Shown here: one piece after another, positions 57,701 to 64,000 of the stretch
Numbering within the stretch: position 1 is the first letter of the stretch
Layout of the letters: each line of letters begins with the position of its first letter
Assembly (NCBI GenBank): GCA_947471745.1
Contig: CANJKZ010000979.1
Coordinates: 1,736,001-1,800,000, forward strand
Source of the DNA: Closterium sp. Naga37s-1
Lineage: Eukaryota; Streptophyta; Zygnematophyceae; Desmidiales; Closteriaceae
Direction of reading: 5' to 3'
Length of the DNA: 64,000 bases
The notes under the pieces: generated by a model
The model's database searches: none
Seen by the model: the letters and a program-made list of their open reading frames with translations, nothing else
What the model was told of the DNA's origin: nothing
Made by a program: the position numbers and the translations under genes

Positions 57701-60700
57701 CTCGTTTGCACTCATGTGGACTCGTTTGCACTCATGTGGACTCGTTTGCACTCATGTGGACTCGTTTGCACTCATGTGCACTCGTTTGCACTCATGTGGA
57801 CTCGTTTGCACTCATGTGGACTCGTTTGCACTCATGTGGACTCGCTTGCACTCATGTGGACTCGTTTGCACTCATGTGGACTCGTTTGCACTCATGTGGA
57901 CTCGCTTGCACTCATGTGGACTCGTTTGCACTCATGTGGACTCGATTGCACTCATGTGGACTCGTTTGCACTCATGTGGACTCGTTTGCACTCATGTGGA
58001 CTCGTTTGCACTCATGTGGACTCGTTTGCACTCATGTGGACTCGTTGCACTCATGTGGACTCGTTTGCACTCATGTGGACTCGTTTGCACTCATGTGGAC
58101 TCGTTTGCACTCATGTGGACTCGCTTGCACTCATGTGGACTCGCTTGCACTCATGTGGACTCGTTTGCACTCATGTGGACTCGTTTGCACTCATGTGGAC
58201 TCGTTTGCACTCACGTGGACTCGTTTGCACTCATGTGGACTCGCTTGCACTCATGTGGACTCGCTTGCACTCATGTGGACTCGTTTGCACTCATGTGGAC
58301 TCGTTTGCACTCATGTGGACTCGTTTGCACTCATGTGGACTCGTTTGCACTCATGTGGACTCGTTTGAACTCATGTGGACTCGTTTGCACTCATGTGGAC
58401 TCGTTTGCACTCATGTGGACTCGTTTGAACTCATGTGGACTCGTTTGAACTCATGTGGACTCGTTTGCACTCATGTGGACTCGTTTGCACTCATGTGGAC
58501 TCGTTGCACTCATGTGGACTCGTTTGCACTCATGTGGACTCGTTTGCACTCATGTGGACTCGTTTGCACTCATGTGGACTCGCTTGCACTCATGTGGACT
58601 CGCTTGCACTCATGTGGACTCGTTTGCACTCATGTGGACTCGTTTGCACTCATGTGGACTCGTTTGCACTCACGTGGACTCGTTTGCACTCATGTGGACT
58701 CGCTTGCACTCATGTGGACTCGCTTGCACTCATGTGGACTCGTTTGCACTCATGTGGACTCGTTTGCACTCATGTGGACTCGTTTGCACTCATGTGGACT
58801 CGTTTGCACTCATGTGGACTCGTTTGAACTCATGTGGACTCGTTTGCACTCATGTGGACTCGTTTGCACTCATGTGGACTCGTTTGAACTCATGTGGACT
58901 CGTTTGAACTCATGTGGACTCGTTTGCACTCATGTGGACTCGTTTGCACTCATGTGGACTCGTTTGCACTCATGTGGACTCGTTTGAACTCATGTGGACT
59001 CGTTTGCACTCATGTGGACTCGTTTGCACTCATGTGGACTCGTTTGAACTCATGTGGACTCGTTTGCACTCATGTGGACTCGTTTGCACTCATGTGGACT
59101 CGTTTGCACTCATGTGGACTCGCTTGCACTCATGTGGACTCGTTTGCACTCATGTGGACTCGCTTGCACTCATGTGGACTCGTTTGCACTCATGTGGACT
59201 CGCTTGCACTCATGTGGACTCGCTTGCACTCATGTGGACTCGCTTGCACTCATGTGGACTCGTTTGCACTCATGTGGACTCGATTGCACTCATGTGGACT
59301 CGTTTGCACTCATGTGGACTCGTTTGCACTCATGTGGACTCGTTTGCACTCATGTGGACTCGTTTGCACTCATGTGGACTCGTTGCACTCATGTGGACTC
59401 GTTTGCACTCATGTGGACTCGTTTGCACTCATGTGGACTCGTTTGCACTCATGTGGACTCGCTTGCACTCATGTGGACTCGTTTGAACTCATGTGGACTC
59501 GTTTGAACTCATGTGGACTCGTTTGCACTCATGTGGACTCGTTTGCACTCATGTGGACTCGTTTGCACTCATGTGGACTCGTTTGAACTCATGTGGACTC
59601 GTTTGCACTCATGTGGACTCGTTTGCACTCATGTGGACTCGTTTGAACTCATGTGGACTCGTTTGCACTCATGTGGACTCGTTTGCACTCATGTGGACTC
59701 GTTTGAACTCATGTGGACTCGTTTGAACTCATGTGGACTCGTTTGCACTCATATGGACTCGTTTGCACTCATGTGGACTCGTTTGCACTCATGTGGACTC
59801 GTTTGAACTCATGTGGACTCGTTTGCACTCATGTGGACTCGTTTGCACTCATGTGGACTCGTTTGAACTCATGTGGACTCGTTTGCACTCATGTGGACTC
59901 GTTTGCACTCATGTGGACTCGTTTGCACTCATGTGGACTCGTTTGCACTCATGTGGACTCGTTGGCACTCATGTGGACTCGTTTGCACTCATGTGGACTC
60001 GTTTGCACTCATGTGGACTCGTTTGCACTCATGTGGACTCGTTTGCACTCATGTGGACTCGTTTGCACTCATGTGGACTCGTTTGCACTCATGTGGACTC
60101 GTTTGCACTCATGTGGACTCGTTTGCACTCATGTGGACTCGTTTGCACTCATGTGGACTCGTTTGAACTCATGTGGACTCGTTTGCACTCATGTGGACTC
60201 GTTTGCACTCATGTGGACTCGTTTGCACTCATGTGGACTCGTTTGCACTCATGTGGACTCGCTTGCACTCATGTGGACTCGTTTGCACTCATGTGGACTC
60301 GTTTGCACTCATGTGGACTCGTTTGCACTCATGTGGACTCGTTGGCACTCATGTGGACTCGTTTGCACTCACGTGGACTCGTTTGCACTCATGTGGACTC
60401 GTTTGAACTCATGTGGACTCGTTTGCACTCTTGTGGACTCGTTTGCACTCATATGGACTTGTTGGCACTCATGTGGACTCGTTTGCACTCATGTGGACTC
60501 GTTTGCACTCATGTGGACTCGTTTGCACTCATGTGGACTCGTTTGCACTCATGTGGACTCGCTTGCACTCATGTGGACTCGTTTGCACTCATGTGGACTC
60601 GTTTGCACTCATGTGGACTCGTTTGCACTCATGTGGACTCGTTGGCACTCATGTGGACTCGTTTGCACTCACGTGGACTCGTTTGCACTCATGTGGACTC

Positions 60701-63700
60701 GTTTGAACTCATGTGGACTCGTTTGCACTCATGTGGACTCGTTTGCACTCATGTGGACTTGTTTGCACTCATGTGGACTCGTTTGCACTCATGTGGACTC
60801 GTTTGCACTCATGTGGACTCGTTTGCACTCATGTGGACTCGTTTGCACTCATGTGGACTCGTTTGCACTCATGTGGACTCGTTTGCACTCATGTGGACTC
60901 GTTTGAACTCATGTGGACTCGTTTGAACTCATGTGGACTCGTTTGCACTCACGTGGACTTGTTTGCACTCATGTGGACTCGTTTGCACTCATGTGGACTC
61001 GTTTGCACTCATGTGGACTCGTTTGCACTCATGTGGACTCGTTTGCACTCATGTGGACTCGTTTGAACTCATGTGGACTCGTTTGCACTCATGTGGACTC
61101 GATTGCACTCATGTGGACTCGTTTGCACTCATGTGGACTCGTTTGCACTCATGTGGACTCGTTTGCACTCATGTGGACTCGTTGGCACTCATGTGGACTC
61201 GTTTGCACTCATGTGGACTCGTTTGCACTCATGTGGACTCGTTTGCACTCATGTGGACTCGTTTGAACTCACGTGGACTCGTTTGCACTCATGTGGACTC
61301 GTTTGCACTCATGTGGACTCGTTTGCACTCATGTGGACTCGTTTGCACTCATGTGGAGTCGTTTGCACTCATGTGGAGTCGTTTGCACTCATGTGGACTC
61401 GTTTGAACTCATGTGGACTCGTTTGCACTCATGTGGACTCGATTGCACTCATGTGGACTCGTTTGCACTCATGTGGACTCGTTTGAACTCATGTGGACTC
61501 GTTTGAACTCATGTGGACTCGTTTGCACTCACGTGGACTCGTTTGCACTCACGTGGACTCGTTTGCACTCATGTGGACTCGTTTGCACTCATGTGGACTC
61601 GTTTGCACTCTTGTGGACTCGTTTGCACTCATGTGGACTCGTTTGCACTCACGTGGACTCGTTTGCACTCACGTGGACTCGTTTGCACTCATGTGGACTC
61701 GTTTGCACTCATGTGGACTCGTTTGCACTCATGTGGTCTCGCTTGCACTCATGTGGACTCGTTTGCACTCATGTTGACTCGTTTGCACTCATGTGGACTC
61801 GTTTGCACTCATGTGGACTCGTTTGCACTCATGTGGACTCGCTTGCACTCATGTGGACTCGATTGCACTCATGTGGACTCGTTTGCACTCATGTGGACTC
61901 GTTTGCACTCATGTGGACTCGTTTGCACTCATGTGGACTCGTTTGCACTCATGTGGACTCGTTTGCACTCATGTGGACTCGTTTGCACTCATGTGGACTC
62001 GTTTGCACTCATGTCCTGAAATGTTGGTCGGCTGCTGCAATGTGGCTCACACCACTCAAGTAAGGCTGCGACTAGACCAGGGCGTCAGGGCGAGTTACTC
62101 GCATCGACTCGTCCGAGTTACTCGTCTAGGGGTGAGTAACGAGTTTGCTTTTTGGACGAGTAACCCCGGACTCCCTTTATTTCCCTGGGCTAACCTGGGC
62201 TTCCCTAGGCTACCCTGGACTTCCCTGTACTTCCCTGTGTTACCCTGGGCTTCTCTGGGGTTATATGAGGCGATTTTTTAGTCGACTCAAAATATAATCC
62301 GTGTGTGATGAGGCGATTTTTGAGTCGACTCAAAAATCGCCTTGTGTTACCCTTGGCTTCTCTGGGGTTATATGAGGCGATTTTTGAGTCGACTCAAAAT
62401 TTAATCCGTGTGTGATGAGGCGATTTTTGAGTCGACTCAAAAATCGCCCTGTGTTACCCTGGGCTTCTCTGGGGTTATATGAGGCGATTTTTTAGTCGAC
62501 TCAAAATATAATCCGTGTGTGATGAGGCGATTTTTGAGTCGACTCAAAAATCGCCCTGTGTTACCCTGGGCTTCTCTGGGGTTATATGAGGCGATTTTTT
62601 AGTCGACTCAAAATATAATCCGTGTGTGATGAGGCGATTTTTGAGTCGACTCAAAAATCTCCTTGTGTTACCCTGGGCTTCTCTGGGGTTATATGAGGCG
62701 ATTTTTGAGTCGACTCAAAATATAATCCGTGTGTGATGAGGCGATTTTTGAGTCGACTCAAAAATCGCCCTGTGTTACCCTGGGCTTCTCTGGGGTTATA
62801 TGAGGCGATTTTTTAGTCGACTCAAAATATAATCCGTGTGTGATGAGGCGATTTTTGAGTCGACTCAAAAATCGCCCTGTGTTACCCTGGGCTTCTCTGG
62901 GGTTATATGAGGCGATTTTTTAGTCGACTCAAAATATAATCCGTGTGTGATGAGGCGATTTTTTAGTCGACTCAAAAATCGCCCTGTGTTACCCTGGGCT
63001 TCTCTGGGGTTATATGAGGCGATTTTTGAGTCGACTCAAAATATAATCCGTGTGTGATGAGGCGATTTTTGAGTCGACTCAAAAATCGCCCTGTGTTACC
63101 CTGGGCTTCTCTGGGGTTATATGAGGCGATTTTTGAGTCGACTCAAAAATCGCCCTGTGTTACCCTGGGCTTCTCTGGGGTTATATGAGGCGATTTTTGA
63201 GTCCACTCAAAAATCGCCCTGTGTTACCCTGGGCTTCTCTGGGGTTATATGCGAGGGCAGATTTTGCATATACAGGGCAGCAACAGCGAACATTTCTGAA
63301 TGCTCGTCCGATTTTTTTTAAAACTCGGGTAAAACGGCGAGCAACGAGTTTGCATTGTAGCAAAAATTGCTCGTCCGAGTTTTGCTCGACTCGTCACTTT
63401 GCACAGGTCTAGCTGCGACCTTGCATTGCATCCATGTTCGCATGCACTCTTGAACTCAAGCACTCTCTCCTCTCCCTCATCCCCCTCCTGCCCCTTCTCT
63501 CCCTCTTCTCCCTCTTCCCCCTCATCCCCCTCCTCCCCCTTCTCTCCCTCTTCTCCCTCATCCCCCTCCTCCCCCTCCTCTCTGTCCTCTCCCTCCTCTC
63601 CCTCATTCTCCTCAATTCCCCTCGTCCGCCAGTTTGCATTGAACGAGGCACAGGCAATGGTGGTGGATTTCCACATGCTCTGGGTGGGCTTCCTGCTCAT

Positions 63701-63953
63701 CCTTGTTACATTCCGGTTCGCTTCCCAATCCCTTTCACCCGTATTGCTCTCTCCCCATTTTCCCCTCCTCTCCCTATTTTTCCAGTTTGCATTGAACGAG
63801 GCGGAGGCGATGGTCATGGATTTCAAGATGCTCTGGGTTGGCTTCCTGGTCATCACCATCGCCTGCATGATGCAGGCCCTCTCCATGCCTATCTATGTCT
63901 TCCGAGCCGTCAGGCTCGGCGACAAGCTCGGCGACACCGAAACTGAGGGGTAA
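36511..63953 (+). CDS. Plant multipass membrane protein (At2g25270/At1g71110-like), ~580 aa, 10 exons
   Basis: Intact exons: 36511-36999, 38058-38263, 39290-39459, 40292-40406, 41219-~41281, 42479-42550, 42810-42996, 43941-44060, 44786-44938 and 63786-63953. The protein has a signal peptide (LLLLAICGVATA), the family motif NPLDGLNYYTGGWN before the first membrane segment, about five hydrophobic segments, extracellular-type parts rich in N-glycosylation sites and Cys, and a last helix MLWVGFLVITIACMMQALS before a basic VFRAVR. Order and spacing match an Arabidopsis family of about 540 residues of unknown role, sometimes called envelope glycoprotein B-like; I compare it with tweety/prominin-type proteins by topology only. 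Phases agree at all joins except exon 5/6, which needs a weak GTTCTT donor. Its last intron is 18.8 kb. Confidence 0.85.
37084..37200 (+). pseudogene. Tail copy of exon 1
   Basis: Bases for RKNPLDGLNYYT-RGG-RNPSSKDYWA, the GTACGT donor and the following GTTTCRCGAAAGAATGAGTAA recur 160 bp after the original. One codon longer, still open. Confidence 0.9.
37200..37600. repeat. Degenerate ACGTAACTCACGTAACCC repeats and a hairpin at a duplication joint
   Basis: Irregular ~10-bp CACGTAACYC units, with a ~100-bp internal duplication marked by CTAGCCGACATCACTCACTC. A hairpin with 11-bp arms GAGCTGGTTTT/AAAACCAGCTC around CTGAGAATTCTA (37466-37499) lies between two copies of ACGGAGTCCTCCCCAT plus 35 bp (37424 and 37515). 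Confidence 0.8.
37625..37996 (+). pseudogene. Three head copies of exon 2
   Basis: Copies of SVMWSVVYAPLLGLL with CAG acceptors start at about 37622, 37744 and 37907 and run about 38, 60 and 90 bp before diverging. The intact exon starts at 38058. They lengthen stepwise toward it. Confidence 0.9.
38058..38263 (+). CDS. Exon 2 of the membrane-protein gene
   Basis: Encodes the first membrane segment (LLGLLWLILGLGILGFSLL), a CLCCRDKW turn and the start of the next (VPLGFMLLGIVTV). Acceptor CCCCAG, donor GTAAGT; ends in phase 2. Confidence 0.9.
38801..39155 (+). pseudogene. Three head copies of exon 3
   Basis: 38801-38879, 38952-39010 and 39076-39150 repeat the bases for VGFFVMLAGGVELQNRVHKV with drift. 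None has a usable donor. The intact exon 3 follows at 39290. Confidence 0.85.
39290..39459 (+). CDS. Exon 3 of the membrane-protein gene
   Basis: Completes the second membrane segment (VGFSVMLAGGV) and goes on to an outer-face part with glycosylation sites (FNMTS, INITNT). Donor GTGCGT; ends in phase 1. Confidence 0.85.
39492..39858. repeat. (CATA)n microsatellite in intron 3
   Basis: About 90 CATA units with a few CATATA or CATAGA changes, starting about 30 bp after the exon 3 donor. Open frames here are artefacts of the repeat. Confidence 0.95.
40152..40200 (+). pseudogene. Head copy of exon 4
   Basis: CAG acceptor then bases for AAKKADI, a stop, then SKAVVANQTAT; cut short. The intact exon starts at 40292. 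Confidence 0.85.
40292..40406 (+). CDS. Exon 4 of the membrane-protein gene
   Basis: Encodes AKKADIQSKAVVANQTATEL...INNTLRV, an outer-face helix with glycosylation sites. Donor GTGAGT; ends in phase 2. Confidence 0.85.
40488..40567 (+). pseudogene. Tail copy of exon 4
   Basis: Bases for VANKTATELQAKTANGITIINN and the GTGAGT donor recur 157 bp after the true exon end; the end is altered to a stop. Confidence 0.85.
40700..41160 (+). pseudogene. Three head copies of exon 5, one with an expanded 24-bp repeat
   Basis: Copies with CAG acceptors near 40706, 40848 and 41001. The third carries five exact 24-bp units (GCCATTATCGGATGCATCAT plus CACT, 41018-41137), each the bases for AIIGCIIT in the membrane helix. 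Two extra bases after its acceptor put it out of frame with exon 4, so the intact exon is taken to be the one at 41219. Confidence 0.8.
41219..41281 (+). CDS. Exon 5 of the membrane-protein gene
   Basis: Encodes TLTFSIIGCIITALCILALSA, a membrane segment in frame with exon 4. The end is uncertain: GTGCGT at 41278 is the better donor, but only GTTCTT at 41282 keeps frame with exon 6. Confidence 0.65.
41390..41965 (+). pseudogene. Five tail copies of exon 5 in a 115-148-bp tandem array
   Basis: The motif TTTACATYTTCGCCCCTCAG plus TTCGTTCTTCCC recurs near 41420, 41533, 41681, 41832 and 41947, each after a GTCTAGAAYTCAACTC element. It resembles the exon 5 end (GCATCCTCGCCCTCAGTGCG). Exon-tail-plus-intron duplication is the likely origin. 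Confidence 0.7.
41985..42014. repeat. Palindrome (TTGA centre)
   Basis: AGTTGACTTTTGAGTTGACTC continuing to AAACAGTCAACT, an imperfect palindrome of the dispersed family. Confidence 0.7.
42479..42550 (+). CDS. Exon 6 of the membrane-protein gene
   Basis: Encodes the membrane segment IVTLIWVVVFFTWCTTAGF and IIAY. AACAG acceptor, donor GTAAGT; ends in phase 2. Confidence 0.8.
42571..42592. repeat. Palindrome (TCGA centre)
   Basis: CTTTTGGGTCGACTCAAAAG, one mismatch, 20 bp after the exon 6 donor. Confidence 0.8.
42718..42755 (+). pseudogene. Partial copy of exon 7
   Basis: Bases for SAMDTYLHCIP after CAACAG, then divergence. The intact exon starts at 42810. Confidence 0.8.
42810..42996 (+). 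CDS. Exon 7 of the membrane-protein gene
   Basis: Encodes VNGDTSVALEEVEQ...MDTYLHCIPSDQLLNATRYA, matching the conserved outer-face part of the family with its Cys (D-T-CVA-M-DEW...IPCVDNATA in plants, recalled). Donor GTGAGT, phase 0. Confidence 0.85.
43008..43026. repeat. Palindrome (ACGT centre)
   Basis: GTGAGACGTCTCAAAACAC, imperfect, lying between exon 7 and the first of its tail copies. Confidence 0.75.
43040..43670 (+). pseudogene. Four tail copies of exon 7
   Basis: Bases for TASTALTTANTSVATN recur near 43040-43095, 43145-43208, 43433-43490 and 43580-43650, two of them ending GCACCTGCG/GTACGT with a donor. They sit downstream of the intact exon 7 as tandem exon-tail duplicates. Confidence 0.85.
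43220..43393. repeat. (TGG)n trinucleotide repeat
   Basis: About 58 uninterrupted TGG units begin just after a GTACGT donor-like site of an exon 7 copy. Open frames of Trp, Gly or Val runs are artefacts. Confidence 0.95.
43780..43830 (+). pseudogene. Head copy of exon 8
   Basis: After ATCACAG come bases for AFELVNARGGINL, then AT-rich sequence. The intact exon starts at 43941. Confidence 0.85.
43941..44060 (+). CDS. Exon 8 of the membrane-protein gene
   Basis: 40 codons, AFDLVNATGGICVPYG...NMSYCGDGTVTFQQLVD, an outer-face part with Cys and glycosylation sites. Donor GTGAGT; phase 0 both ends. Confidence 0.85.
44183..44415. repeat. Two tandem duplications, each jointed by a palindrome
   Basis: GCAGCATTGTGCAGAGGCAGTAGCG recurs across CTTGAGACGTCTCAA (44239-44253), and a second palindrome GATGCGTCTCAAAAG follows (44297-44311). 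AGAGGCATCTGTGCGGTGGT plus TTGATTGAA recurs exactly across CTTTTGAGGCGCCTCAAAG (44367-44385). Confidence 0.9.
44485..44700 (+). pseudogene. Partial copies of exon 9
   Basis: 44485-44530 resembles the inner part (LQSTIPSAVFLVKIT) and 44616-44693 the head (ALTAAANSSAVVPEVVQNNLTAAA). The intact exon starts at 44786. Confidence 0.8.
44786..44938 (+). CDS. Exon 9 of the membrane-protein gene
   Basis: 51 codons, LAAAANSSAVVPMADQNDLM...TIPNVLILVNCSYVANIAA. Donor GTGAGA, phase 0. In the plant family this part ends just before the last membrane helix, which fits exon 10 as the next exon. Confidence 0.85.
45045..45327 (+). pseudogene. Two tail copies of exon 9 at a ~176-bp step
   Basis: Bases for PSVLILVNFSALMSAANIAA (45053-45115) and SVLILVNCSCAANIAA (45243-45292), each followed by GTGAG. 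Exon ends at 44938, ~45115 and 45292 give a 176-177-bp tandem step. The 20-bp array begins 35 bp after the last one. Confidence 0.85.
49575..53270 (+). repeat. Higher-order block, copy 1 (repeated at +5,265 bp)
   Basis: Rare markers here recur exactly 5,265 bp on: the 10-bp insertion 49751/55016, TCTGAACTC 50100/55365, CTCTTTTGAA 50636/55901, TTGCATTC 51961/57226, GTGCACTCG 52509/57774 and CGTTGCACTC 52779/58044. The only difference I noticed is one C/T at 50470/55735. Confidence 0.9.
54840..58535 (+). repeat. Higher-order block, copy 2
   Basis: Near-identical partner of 49575-53270. The unit pattern before about 54840 and after about 58535 no longer matches. Confidence 0.9.
62073..63411. 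mobile_element. hAT-like non-autonomous element carrying a 107-bp palindromic repeat array
   Basis: Starts TAGACCAG and ends CAGGTCTA (inverted ends TAGACC) and is flanked by GCTGCGAC at 62065-62072 and 63412-63419, an 8-bp target duplication. Subterminal CGAGTTACTCG and CTCGTCCGAGT motifs occur at both ends, as in hAT elements. No transposase. The middle is filled by the tandem array at 62160-63250. Confidence 0.85.
62160..63250 (+). repeat. 107-bp tandem array punctuated by TCGA-centred palindromes
   Basis: TTATATGAGGCG recurs at 62261, 62368, 62475, 62582, 62689, 62796, 62903, 63010 and 63117 (107-bp step), then 63181 (64 bp). Each full unit has two palindromes: TTTTTGAGTCGACTCAAAAA inside a 26-bp CGAT...ATCG form, and a half-matched one ending CTCAAAATATAATCC. 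The 64-bp units have one palindrome, so whole palindrome-bounded pieces were lost or gained. Confidence 0.95.
63420..63631. other. Pyrimidine-rich end of the last intron
   Basis: Runs of CTCCCTCATCCCCCTCCTCC lead up to exon 10 and its head copy. No gene. Confidence 0.7.
63632..63710 (+). pseudogene. Head copy of exon 10
   Basis: CCAG acceptor then bases for FALNEAQAMVVDFHMLWVGF and LLILVT, then divergence. The intact exon starts at 63786. Confidence 0.9.
63786..63953 (+). CDS. Exon 10 (last) of the membrane-protein gene
   Basis: 56 codons with stop: FALNEAEAMVMDFKMLWVGF, the last membrane helix LVITIACMMQALS, then a short basic cytosolic tail VFRAVRLGDKLGDTETEG. Joins exon 9 in phase 0. Confidence 0.9.
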   Translation, partial: FALNEAEAMVMDFKMLWVGFLVITIACMMQALSMPIYVFRAVRLGDKLGDTETEG

Positions 63954-64000
63954 GGCTTGGGGAAAGGCGGATGGTTGGGTTTGAGACTGGGTGTGTTTTG

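Larger units (their letters stand above)
45328..62013 (+). repeat. 16.7-kb minisatellite of a 20-bp unit (~834 copies) in the last intron
   Basis: Consensus GTGGACTCGTTTGCACTCAT, head to tail without spacers. Common variants are CACTCAC/CACTCAT before GTGG, TTGG, TTGA, CTTG or ATTG after CTCG. Eight or more 19-bp units (CGTTGCACTC, e.g. 52779, 53240, 58044) and three 10-bp insertions (48261, 49751, 55016) break the phase. The unit has no stop in any forward frame, so long open frames such as MDSFALMWTRLHSCGLVCTH arise in all three frames; they are not genes. Variants cluster: TTGG units mostly at 45.3-47.2 kb, CTTG units at 48.6, 51.9-54.0 and 57.2-59.5 kb. Confidence 0.97.

Noticed and set aside
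45328-62013. CRISPR-like array
   Set aside because: Units are directly adjacent with no spacers, and the setting is a spliced eukaryotic gene.
45317-62281. Many long open frames of a 20-residue repeat (MDSFALMWTRLHSCGLVCTH) read as proteins
   Set aside because: The 20-bp unit has no stop in any forward frame, so open frames appear in all three by necessity. They lie in an intron, have no start context and frame-shifting units are tolerated.

Overview
The window looks like nuclear DNA of a streptophyte (plant-lineage) eukaryote. It has spliced genes with GT-AG introns, a U-box-type/RLCK plant kinase, a plant-family multipass membrane protein, Ty1-copia elements with an initiator-Met-type primer site, and hAT-like elements with 8-bp target duplications. 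A charophyte green alga such as a desmid (Closterium-like) is my best guess, from the style of the copia gag proteins, but this is inference. Four host genes are supported. LAYOUT: 1-3.5 kb holds the 3' part of a PP2A B56/B' regulatory subunit gene, with many partial copies of its own exons. 5.1-7.4 kb is a four-exon cyclophilin. 7.5-8.3 kb is a non-autonomous hAT element. 9.1-10.1 kb is a single-exon kinase-like gene that has lost the DFG aspartate. 10.2-11.4 kb is purine-rich and minisatellite DNA. 11.5-30.7 kb is a nest of Ty1-copia fossils: one young, almost whole copy on the minus strand, a truncated relative on the plus strand, and two related copies lying head to head. 30.7-36.5 kb is repeat-rich intergenic DNA. 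36.5-63.95 kb is one long gene for a plant membrane protein with a signal peptide and about five membrane segments (At2g25270/At1g71110-like family); its last intron is about 18.8 kb and is mostly a 16.7-kb array of about 834 copies of a 20-bp unit. THEMES: (1) Exon edges are copied again and again into the neighbouring introns. Copies of an exon head with its acceptor lie upstream of the intact exon, and copies of an exon tail with its donor lie downstream. (2) A dispersed family of short palindromes with arms TTTTGAG...CTCAAAA and a variable self-complementary centre (GCGC, TCGA, ACGT, AATT) sits at the joints between direct tandem duplications in at least nine places. It also punctuates a 107-bp repeat array inside a hAT-like element. 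This palindrome-punctuated duplication is the best candidate for an undescribed process in the window. (3) The 20-bp intronic array has its own higher-order structure, including a near-identical 3.7-kb block repeated 5,265 bp away. All calls rest on reading the sequence and recalled family knowledge; no database search was run.
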